Part shown: one piece after another, positions 1 to 5,699 of the stretch
Position numbering within the stretch: the first letter of the stretch is position 1
Layout: every line of letters starts with the position of its first letter
Source: JBDREC01 sp043820105 [NCBI: Pseudomonadota bacterium]
Lineage (GTDB): Bacteria > Bdellovibrionota_F > JAHFAK01
DNA length: 5,805 nucleotides
Reading direction: 5' to 3'
NCBI GenBank assembly: GCA_043820105.1
Contig: JBDREC010000073.1
Coordinates: 1-5,805 of the forward strand
Translations under genes and position numbers: made by a program
The notes under the pieces: model-generated
The model's input: only the letters and a program-made list of their open reading frames with translations
Database searches by the model: none
What the model was told of the DNA's origin: nothing

Positions 1-67
1 TACTTCCCCCTCTGTTCATTAAATGGTACCAGGCACCATCATATTCAATTCTTGGAGGTCTTGGCAT
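1..67 (-). CDS. Y1 (IS200-like / REP-associated) transposase, N-terminal fragment running off the left edge
   Basis: Only the first 22 codons are in the window; the gene continues past base 1. They read MPRPPRIEYDGAWYHLMNRG then GS. This matches the N-terminal signature of single-strand Y1 transposases of the REP-associated (RAYT/TnpA-REP) group, whose members typically begin MPR-x-PR-I followed by G-A-x-Y-H-x-x-x-R-G. These HUH enzymes cut and rejoin single-stranded DNA at hairpin repeats; the catalytic HUH and Tyr would lie outside the window. The ATG at 67 is preceded by a weak purine-rich stretch (AAAGAG) about nine bases upstream. A copy of the 31-bp repeat lies 46 bases upstream, as expected for an element end. 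The gene overlaps the 3' end of the 182-codon ORF in another frame. Family assignment is from recalled consensus, but the match is long and specific. Confidence 0.8.
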   Translation of the reverse strand, partial: MPRPPRIEYDGAWYHLMNRGGS

Positions 68-567
68 TTATTTAGCTCTTTATTTAACTTGATAATGATA
101 GATTTGTATATATTTTGTTGTAGATTGTCAAGGCCTGACCCTTCTTTTTGGTTTCGATAAAATTTCACTCTATTTAAAAATTCTTTTGGTTCCAGCAATA
201 GCAAACAGTAGTCCCCAAATTCAAAATTTCTTTTATCAACGATGATATCTTCTTTATTAAAATCTGGATATCTTGCTGTCTTTAATGAATACATGCAAAA
301 CAGTTTATAATCATCAAAACAATCGATCTTCATTTTAACCTGTCCAGTTAAGTTGTTTATTCTTTTTTCGTTCATAAAAACTTGTACATCTTTTGATTGA
401 TATAAATTCTGTAAACATTCATTTTTATATTTTACGTTATTTTGATTACTCCCTTCATATTTCCTAAAATAAGATATTGTATTTATGAACATTTTACCTT
501 CTTTTTGAAGAGATTCAATATGTTCTTTTTTTCCAAATTTAATTAAAGTTAATATGGTATCTTTCAA
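19..567 (-). CDS. Hypothetical protein, 3'-truncated by a transposable element
   Basis: An ORF of 182 codons with a TTG start at 567 and a weak GGGA five bases upstream. No in-frame ATG is available nearby. The N-terminal FGKKEHIESLQKEGKMFINT, then YFRKYEG, FCMYS (90-94) and FEFGDY...EFLNRVKF (115-136) resemble a family of uncharacterised cytoplasmic proteins that I recall as longer (about 250 residues), but I cannot name a domain or activity. Only about residues 1-141 look native. Residue 142 starts exactly at the element boundary (144), and residues 142-182 (EGSGLDN to MVPGTI) come from the terminal repeat, leader and transposase start. The protein has probably lost its C-terminal third and may be non-functional. 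It lies 75 bases downstream of the HEPN-like gene in the same frame, with no stop between them, so the two are probably co-transcribed. Confidence 0.6.
   Translation of the reverse strand: MKDTILTLIKFGKKEHIESLQKEGKMFINTISYFRKYEGSNQNNVKYKNECLQNLYQSKDVQVFMNEKRINNLTGQVKMKIDCFDDYKLFCMYSLKTARYPDFNKEDIIVDKRNFEFGDYCLLLLEPKEFLNRVKFYRNQKEGSGLDNLQQNIYKSIIIKLNKELNKCQDLQELNMMVPGTI
114..144 (+). repeat. 31-bp terminal/REP-like repeat, copy A
   Basis: This matches the minus strand of 5669-5699 at 29 of 31 positions, with an exact 19-bp core TGTCAAGGCCTGACCCTTC at 126-144. The core contains a small imperfect hairpin (GTCA-AGGCC-TGAC). It lies immediately upstream of a Y1 transposase start. This kind of sequence is the usual partner of REP-associated transposases, which recognise such hairpins as element ends. 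Because it is translated in the 182-codon ORF, it also supplies that protein's EGSGLDN residues. Confidence 0.85.
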
Positions 568-642
568 AGCAATCCCAAGTAAAGTTAAAATATAATTTTC
601 ATAAGTATCATATTTTATCTTTTTAAAACAACATTTGTCTTT

Positions 643-1371
643 TTATCTTTCGCTTTCCAATTCACAATATAATGACTTAAATAATTCAAACCATTTTTCA
701 TAATGCTTTACAATCCTAGATGATGAATGTACTATTCCAATTGTAGGTAGATCAACAGACTCACCTGAAACTGAAACAGTAGCACCTGGTAATTGTAGAT
801 ACCCATTATGAACTGAACATGTGCTCCCAAAGCCATTCTCAAGAGAAGATAATTGAATACTTATATTATCTTTACATTTAGCATTCTTTTCCTGTATTTT
901 TTTTAGACAAGTATCACACAAAAAATTAAGTTTTATATATTTTTCAGGTGATGAAAATGATGTATGAGCAAATACTTTATTTCTCCATAGTCGATAATCC
1001 TCAACTTCTTCCCTTAGATCATCATGCTTATACTGCTTCTTTTTGAAATTCTTTATATTTTTTGAGCAATATTTCTTCGTTTCTAAAAACGACCTCACCA
1101 ATATTCCCTCTATTGTGCAAATTAAGTTTGTAAAACCATGAATCCTTGTCAAAAAACCAATCTTTAGGTCAAAATTACCTAATATCTTAAGCTCATCCTT
1201 TATTCGCATATCATAAGAATTAAGCTCAGACTTATAAATATGGTCTAGCATTAAAAGCACATTATAAATTGAATACAAATAAGTAATACTGGGAATAGTA
1301 ATCATGCACTTTCGGTCTATAATGATTTCCTTTGATATTGTTCTAAAATCTTTAAATGTCTCTGAAAACAT
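643..1371 (-). CDS. HEPN-like protein (AbiU2-like motif), putative ribonuclease/toxin-type
   Basis: 242 residues, probably cytoplasmic, with no signal peptide or membrane segment. The ATG at 1371 is well supported by AAAAGG five bases upstream. The N-terminal half is helical (28-48 and 72-100 are hydrophobic helices). It ends in DYRLWRNKVFAHTSF, where R130-N131 and H136 form an R-x5-H motif of the kind seen at the active site of HEPN domains; AbiU2-type proteins carry a similar R-D/N-K-x-x-A-H. HEPN proteins are often RNases in abortive infection or toxin-antitoxin systems, though many have other roles. The C-terminal half is unfamiliar; it holds C152-x2-C155 and C185-x2-H188, which might bind a metal. 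No antitoxin-like nucleotidyltransferase (MNT) gene is adjacent. The following truncated ORF is the only candidate partner. The gene is convincing; the HEPN assignment rests on one motif. Confidence 0.65.
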   Translation of the reverse strand: MFSETFKDFRTISKEIIIDRKCMITIPSITYLYSIYNVLLMLDHIYKSELNSYDMRIKDELKILGNFDLKIGFLTRIHGFTNLICTIEGILVRSFLETKKYCSKNIKNFKKKQYKHDDLREEVEDYRLWRNKVFAHTSFSSPEKYIKLNFLCDTCLKKIQEKNAKCKDNISIQLSSLENGFGSTCSVHNGYLQLPGATVSVSGESVDLPTIGIVHSSSRIVKHYEKWFELFKSLYCELESER

Positions 1372-1376
1372 ATAAA

Positions 1377-1382
1377 CCTTTT
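1377..1382 (-). promoter_or_regulatory. Shine-Dalgarno site of the HEPN-like gene
   Basis: AAAAGG on the minus strand, five bases before the ATG at 1371. It is the clearest ribosome binding site in the window and fixes that start. Confidence 0.6.
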
Positions 1383-1481
1383 AATTTGTTCTTCATCTTT
1401 TATTTACAAATTACTAAAAAATTGCAATTTATTTTAATGTCTATCATAAATTATATCATTTGAAATTAATCAAACAGCAAT

Positions 1482-1503
1482 TGCACTCAAAAATGCACTC
1501 AAA
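1482..1503. repeat. Tandem direct repeat TGCACTCAAA (two copies, 12-bp period)
   Basis: TGCACTCAAA occurs at 1482-1491 and 1494-1503, separated by two A residues. It lies in the 227-bp gap (1372-1598) between the kinase stop and the HEPN-like start, about 110 bases upstream of the latter. It could be an operator or chance AT-rich slippage. The rest of the gap also holds a tandem CTAACG pair (1515-1526) and a weak inverted repeat GTAATA/TATTAC (1531-1548) without a T-tract. I see no gene and no convincing terminator there. Confidence 0.4.
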
Positions 1504-1598
1504 TTAACATAGTACTAACGCTAACGTTTTGTAATAATTATGTATTACTTTCACTAAAATATTTAAAGGAAAGGAAATTTCAATAACAATGACCCGCT

Positions 1599-4544
1599 TC
1601 AATCAAGCTTTTTTCTTATAAGCTCACAATATTCCTTATTTTTAGTCAAAAACTCACTCACTTTCTGATTAGTATTATATATGTTTTCTTTATTAAAAAA
1701 GTCCGCATAGTTTGATTTTTCTAGGATTTTTCCAAGAAATTCATATTGTTTTTCATAATGGTATTTCAAGTCATTTGACAATATCTCAGTATATTTTTCA
1801 AAGATTTGTTTGTTTTGTTCAAAAGTATTCTTAAATACTAAATATGATTTTTTTAATTCCATCAATTGTTTATTATTTCCAACTTCAATGGCATTTCCAT
1901 TATCTCTAGTTAACATATTGCACACAATTGAAGTATTTAAGATTGGTTTATTGATATCATGAAAATATTTTGAAATTTCGTGTTTATCCGTTTTTAAAGA
2001 TGATTCTTTATTTTTTAAGTAGTCACTAATATTACCTAATATAATGCTTGCAAGCTCATTCTTAGTTACAGTAGGATTAAAGCACCCATTTGCTTTGCTT
2101 TTTAAACGCATTTCCTGCAACTCTTCTTTACTAAGATCAGAACATAGATATAAAAGCACATCTTTATTTTTCTCTCTTATCATCTTAAGTAGCTCTACTC
2201 CGAGCAAGTCAATCCCAATAGAATAATGATTATCACTTATAACAATGTCTGGCTGCTTATTTTCAAATTCTTTTAATACCTCATATGGATTCTCAAATTT
2301 ATAGTATTTGCAGTTATATTTTCCTAAAACCTCTACACATAGATTATGTATATATTCTCTCATAATAAGATTATCGTCAGCAATAAACACACAAAGTTCT
2401 GGCTTTATATTCTCAAGTTGATCCACCCCCTGCTCGCGACCTCCTCTAGCTTCTGTGCCCTTCAGGCAGTTAAATAAAAAATCTACAAGCTGTTCATTGC
2501 TAAGAGGTTTGCTAGCATAAGACTTAGCCCCTAAATCATAAGCCATTTGTATTTCTTCTTCTAAATACCTGTTAGAATGAACCATAGAAACTACATCTAA
2601 CTTTTTTTCTTTTGCTTCATTTAAAAAATCATATCCATTTTTGTCATCATTTAAGTCAATATCAACTATTGCATATTCAATTTGTTCCTTTTCCACAAGC
2701 CTGATGCAGTCATCAACATTATTAACATCATAAAGGCTTATTAATTTATTTAAAACCTCATTATCCTGGATAATATTTCTAACAAAAGCTCTGTATAGTG
2801 TTTCATCTTCTAACAAAGCTACTTGTATTTTATCTTTATCTGATAAAAAGTGAAGTTTGTTGTCATAATTATCTTCTTCAGGGACATACTGTGCAATCAA
2901 AATTTCATTAATATCCTTTGGTAGGTAATAAGTCTTATGTTCTTCAGTTTCTTTTGAGGAAGGCAGCAAAATAACAAACTCAACACCTCTTTTATCTAGT
3001 GCATTTCTAGCAACAATGGTTCCATTATGTAGAACAACCATTTTCTCCACCGAAGCTAGCCCTAATCCAGTCCCTCTTTTTTTCCCTTTAGTAAAAAATG
3101 ATTTAAAAAGGTTAGGTATGTCTTCTTCAGCAAAACATGGTCCATTATTACCAACCTTAATTTCAACAAATTCCTTATCATTTTTTTCTATATCTTTCGT
3201 GCAAACCCAAATAAGACCATCTTCATTTTTTCCAATTGCCTCAATTGCATTTCCTATAATATTTCCAAAAACTCGGACCATTCTCTCATCATCACATAAT
3301 GGTTTAAATTTATTTTTAAGATTATATTGAAACTCCACAGTAACATTCTTAAATGACTGTGATGTAAATCTAATTGCAAAATCGATAATGCTAACAATAG
3401 CTTCAGATTTAACCTCTACCTTTACTTCTCTTGAAAAGTCTAAAATATCTGAAATAATCTTCTCCACATGAATAATCGTTTGATTCACCATAGTTTTAGC
3501 TTTTAAAAGTGATTTTGGATCTTTTTTGTACTTATCAAACATTGAAAGTATTGACTTGATACTAGTAAATGGCTTACGGATATCATGAGCCAGTGCTGCT
3601 GTGGTTTGCCCTATTGCATCTAATTTGGCAGCTTGAGCAAGCTTAAGTTCTTCAGTTCTTTTACGTATTGTTTTCTTTAAAAGAATAGTATGAATTATTA
3701 AAAATAAAAATATTATCAATAAACCGATACCTGGCAACAAATATTTTAAAATCCAAACAGGAATAGCAAAAGATTGTGGTTTCCATCGGTCAAAGATTTC
3801 TTTAATTTCAGCTTCTTTTATCTTTTCAATTCCATCAATTATTTTGAGCAATAAGTAGTTGTTGCCTTCTTTAACCGCAGCATGGAATTTTGCTACAAAA
3901 ATGGTTTGCATTGCTGGAAATTGTTCGACGGCATTATACTTTTGAAGAAAGTATTTACCACAAGGGTAATCTATTGCAAAAACTTTAATCTCACCTTCAA
4001 CAGCTGCTTTAATAAGCTCCTCAAAACCATCATAAACTTTTAACTTTGGACTGGGTAAAATTATTTTCAACTGATATTCTGTTCTATCAGATTTAACAAC
4101 ACCAATATCTTCATCAGCAACATCCTCCAAAGATTTTGCTTTCATTGATTTATGAACAAATATAGAGGTTTTAACTTCACTATAGTCCTGTGAGTAGTCT
4201 AAAAATTCATCTCTTTCTTTGGTATAGAAAATTCCAGGAATTACATCAGCTTTTCCATCCTTAACAAGATTTATCACCTGATGCCATGTATCAGTCTTCT
4301 TAAAAACTACTGGAATGCCAGTTTTTCGAGACCACAATTGCCAAAACTCAATAATAATACCCTTTGGTTTTTTTGAATCGTCACTAAAAAAGAAAGGTGG
4401 ATAGTCACTTGTGTAAGGTATGATTAAAGGTTTCTCTGTTTGAGATATAGCTGAAGTACCATTTAAGAAAAATAGAAAAAGAATTAATAGAAAAACAAAC
4501 CATACCTTTTTATACACAGCTGTCTTAATCTTAGATGTTATCAT
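1599..4544 (-). CDS. Transmembrane hybrid sensor histidine kinase: SBP sensor, kinase, two receivers, C-terminal H-box-like domain
   Basis: 981 residues, ATG at 4544, with AGGGG nine bases upstream. A signal/anchor helix (about 13-33) is followed by a family-3 solute-binding-type domain (about 38-255, including GKADVIPGIFYTKERDEFLDYS) that would sit in the periplasm and sense a small ligand. A second membrane helix (about 263-289) joins directly to the kinase core without a HAMP domain. The H-box is AALAHDIRKPFTSIKS with H320 as the phospho-site. The N-box is at NAIEA (N432), the G1 box is VGNNGPC (465-470, Asn in place of the usual Asp), the F-box is LFKSFFTKG, and the G2 box is GTGLGLA (491-497). 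Receiver 1 (about 574-690) has E579/D580, phospho-acceptor D628 and K679. Receiver 2 (about 717-842) has D723/D724 and D771, but Asn823 replaces the conserved Lys. Residues 853-981 are helical with a second H-box-like motif, YFHDINKPI (H862). The overall plan recalls BvgS/EvgS phosphorelays. No cognate regulator is in the window. Confidence 0.93.
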   Translation of the reverse strand: MITSKIKTAVYKKVWFVFLLILFLFFLNGTSAISQTEKPLIIPYTSDYPPFFFSDDSKKPKGIIIEFWQLWSRKTGIPVVFKKTDTWHQVINLVKDGKADVIPGIFYTKERDEFLDYSQDYSEVKTSIFVHKSMKAKSLEDVADEDIGVVKSDRTEYQLKIILPSPKLKVYDGFEELIKAAVEGEIKVFAIDYPCGKYFLQKYNAVEQFPAMQTIFVAKFHAAVKEGNNYLLLKIIDGIEKIKEAEIKEIFDRWKPQSFAIPVWILKYLLPGIGLLIIFLFLIIHTILLKKTIRKRTEELKLAQAAKLDAIGQTTAALAHDIRKPFTSIKSILSMFDKYKKDPKSLLKAKTMVNQTIIHVEKIISDILDFSREVKVEVKSEAIVSIIDFAIRFTSQSFKNVTVEFQYNLKNKFKPLCDDERMVRVFGNIIGNAIEAIGKNEDGLIWVCTKDIEKNDKEFVEIKVGNNGPCFAEEDIPNLFKSFFTKGKKRGTGLGLASVEKMVVLHNGTIVARNALDKRGVEFVILLPSSKETEEHKTYYLPKDINEILIAQYVPEEDNYDNKLHFLSDKDKIQVALLEDETLYRAFVRNIIQDNEVLNKLISLYDVNNVDDCIRLVEKEQIEYAIVDIDLNDDKNGYDFLNEAKEKKLDVVSMVHSNRYLEEEIQMAYDLGAKSYASKPLSNEQLVDFLFNCLKGTEARGGREQGVDQLENIKPELCVFIADDNLIMREYIHNLCVEVLGKYNCKYYKFENPYEVLKEFENKQPDIVISDNHYSIGIDLLGVELLKMIREKNKDVLLYLCSDLSKEELQEMRLKSKANGCFNPTVTKNELASIILGNISDYLKNKESSLKTDKHEISKYFHDINKPILNTSIVCNMLTRDNGNAIEVGNNKQLMELKKSYLVFKNTFEQNKQIFEKYTEILSNDLKYHYEKQYEFLGKILEKSNYADFFNKENIYNTNQKVSEFLTKNKEYCELIRKKLD

Positions 4545-4553
4545 TTCACATTA

Positions 4554-4558
4554 CCCCT
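4554..4558 (-). promoter_or_regulatory. Candidate Shine-Dalgarno site of the hybrid kinase
   Basis: AGGGG on the minus strand, nine bases upstream of the ATG at 4544. It supports that start over downstream methionines, which would remove the signal/anchor helix. Confidence 0.45.
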
Positions 4559-4575
4559 AGTTTTATATTTAATAA

Positions 4576-4587
4576 TGCTAATTAGCA
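4576..4587. promoter_or_regulatory. Perfect 12-bp palindrome upstream of the kinase gene, possible operator
   Basis: TGCTAATTAGCA is a perfect palindrome 31 bases upstream of the kinase start, in the 97-bp gap after the SDR stop. Position and symmetry fit a dimeric regulator site. It has no T-tract and too short a stem to be a good terminator. No confident -10/-35 pair could be placed around it in this AT-rich gap, so function is inference. Confidence 0.35.
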
Positions 4588-4641
4588 CTATAATTTGCAG
4601 AATCATAAAATGCTATATTAAGGGCATCTCATAAAACTCAA

Positions 4642-5373
4642 TCAATATTCCCATGCACCTGCTATAGGTATAAAAGCACCTGTCATATATTGTGGACTGT
4701 CAGTTAAAATCCAATTAAGCACATCAGCAACTTCCCTTGGGGTTCCTGGTCTACCAAAAGGAATGCTTTTTGCCATTTCTTCTCTTTCTTTTTCTGTTGT
4801 TGTGCTAGCTTCAATAAGACCTGGATTAATAGCATTTACTCTAACTCCCATGGGAGCCAGCTTAGCAGCCAGGGATTTAGTTAAAACAACTACTCCAGCT
4901 TTTGCAGAACAATAGCCAGCTGACATTGGATATGCCTTTTTATTTTCCGCGCCTGAATAAGCAAAGTTTACGATATGTCCTTTTGATTTTATCAAATGAT
5001 CTTTGGCATAGGCAGTAACATTAAATACAACGTTCAAGTTAAGATCAATTTCTTCTTTCCATTCTTCAGGGTTTGTTTCTAGAATATCACGATAATAAAA
5101 TGGACCTATTGCATTAACTAAAACATCTATTGATTCAAACTTATCAACAACTTCATTCACTAGACTTGATGCATTTTTATGATCTTTTAGATCGTGTTTA
5201 AAAAGTTCTATCGAATTTTCATGACTATCATATTCTGTCTTAATTTTTTGTAGATTATTGGCGTTATTTAGATAGTGAGCAGCTACATTATAGCCTAAAT
5301 TGGCTAGAGTTTGAACAATTTCTAAACCAATGTCAGAGCTAGCTCCAACAACAAGAGCGCACTTTTTATCCAT
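4642..5373 (-). CDS. Short-chain dehydrogenase/reductase (classical SDR, FabG-like)
   Basis: 243 residues, the usual length for a classical SDR; a cytosolic NAD(P)-dependent oxidoreductase with a Rossmann fold. The cofactor-binding loop is VVGASSDIG (8-16), where Val replaces the Thr of the usual TG-x3-G-x-G. D61 in KHDLKDH and VNAIGPF (86-92, for the usual NNAG) follow. Catalytic residues are N112, S140, Y154 and K158 (YCSAK), and then RVNAINPGLI (178-187). The C-terminus is TGAFIPIAGAWEY, lacking the common DGG. The substrate cannot be told; FabG-like 3-oxoacyl reduction or another carbonyl reduction are both possible. The ATG at 5373 has GAAAGGA about ten bases upstream. The gene follows the small orphan ORF after 80 bases and precedes the kinase by 97 bases; an operon with either is possible but not shown. 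Confidence 0.93.
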   Translation of the reverse strand: MDKKCALVVGASSDIGLEIVQTLANLGYNVAAHYLNNANNLQKIKTEYDSHENSIELFKHDLKDHKNASSLVNEVVDKFESIDVLVNAIGPFYYRDILETNPEEWKEEIDLNLNVVFNVTAYAKDHLIKSKGHIVNFAYSGAENKKAYPMSAGYCSAKAGVVVLTKSLAAKLAPMGVRVNAINPGLIEASTTTEKEREEMAKSIPFGRPGTPREVADVLNWILTDSPQYMTGAFIPIAGAWEY

Positions 5374-5405
5374 GACCTTGTATTCCTTTCAATGCTTACA
5401 TTTAG

Positions 5406-5445
5406 GAACACCTTATTGAACACCAAGTCTTTAAAGATTTGTCAA
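5406..5445 (-). promoter_or_regulatory. Candidate promoter/operator region of the SDR gene
   Basis: On the minus strand a perfect -35-like TTGACA lies at 5445-5440, about 70 bases upstream of the SDR start. The best -10 candidates (TTCAAT at 19 bases spacing, TGTTCA at 17) are poor. Two direct copies of GGTGTTC (plus-strand GAACACC at 5406-5412 and 5418-5424, 12-bp period) overlap the expected -10 and start region, where a regulator could bind. This is suggestive only. Confidence 0.25.
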
Positions 5446-5453
5446 TATGAATT

Positions 5454-5660
5454 TTACTGCTTGATACAAGCAATGCACATAGTAGGGTCAGCAGCAAAGG
5501 CACCATTATCATCAAGCCAAGCATCAAGTTCCTTGAGCCCACTGGACATTTCTTCTTTAGGCATAAGCTCAGGCATTATGTGATTAATAAGTAAAGCAAC
5601 ATTTCTCATCATTCTAAAGTATTTATCTTTTCCAAAAGAAAAGGTATCAATAAACTTCAT
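5454..5660 (-). CDS. Small orphan ORF, probably the remnant of a gene cut by a transposable element
   Basis: 68 residues from the ATG at 5660, beginning MKFIDTFSFGKDKYF and ending DPTMCIACIKQ. The sequence is helical and soluble, with a Cys pair near the end (C-I-A-C). I do not recognise the family. A longer reading from a TTG at 5714 (86 residues), with AAGGAAAG upstream, is possible. However, its first 15 or so codons lie in the transposon's terminal repeat and overlap the transposase end, so they are unlikely to be native. The ATG at 5660 lies eight bases beyond the element boundary (5669) and has no Shine-Dalgarno site. The likeliest reading is the C-terminal remnant of a longer gene, or a gene separated from its own promoter. 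The SDR gene follows after 80 bases. Confidence 0.45.
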   Translation of the reverse strand: MKFIDTFSFGKDKYFRMMRNVALLINHIMPELMPKEEMSSGLKELDAWLDDNGAFAADPTMCIACIKQ

Positions 5661-5668
5661 CTGTGGGC

Positions 5669-5699
5669 GAAGGGTCAGGCCTTGACATTCGACAACAAA
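5669..5699 (-). repeat. 31-bp terminal/REP-like repeat, copy B
   Basis: On the minus strand this reads the same way as copy A does on the plus strand, so the two are inverted relative to each other (29/31 identical, 19-bp exact core at 5669-5687). It contains the stop codon of the upstream transposase frame (TGA at 5677-5675, giving ...LSNVKA). That is the arrangement expected for the 3' terminal repeat of a RAYT-type element. Confidence 0.85.

Larger units (their letters stand above)
1..144 (-). mobile_element. 5' end of an IS200-like/RAYT element (left copy, partial)
   Basis: The segment consists of the 31-bp repeat (114-144), a short AT-rich leader and the start of a Y1 transposase gene. 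The outer boundary is placed at 144, because similarity to the inverted copy at 5669-5699 stops there. The element reads leftward out of the window, so its far end and any target duplication cannot be seen. It appears to have inserted into the 182-codon gene, whose frame runs into the element and stops inside the transposase gene. Confidence 0.7.

Noticed and set aside
23-39. Near-palindrome ATGGTACCAGGCACCAT, at first taken for an independent REP hairpin
   Set aside because: On the minus strand it encodes the D-G-A-W-Y-H part of the transposase N-terminus, so its symmetry is explained by conserved coding sequence.
1531-1548. Inverted repeat GTAATA/TATTAC as a terminator for the kinase gene
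   Set aside because: The stem is six A/T-rich pairs with no following T-tract on the minus strand, which is too weak to call.
1574-1581. Palindrome GAAATTTC downstream of the kinase stop
   Set aside because: Eight-base AT-rich palindromes are expected by chance in DNA of this composition.
2044-2226. 60-codon plus-strand ORF
   Set aside because: It lies wholly antisense within the kinase gene, opposite the receiver 2 and C-terminal region, and has no recognisable protein features.
3016-3330. 104-codon plus-strand ORF
   Set aside because: It is antisense to the conserved ATPase domain of the kinase; its composition is a shadow of that gene.
5392-5583. 63-codon plus-strand ORF
   Set aside because: It overlaps the small orphan ORF on the other strand, and its Ser/Leu-rich translation looks like a shadow.
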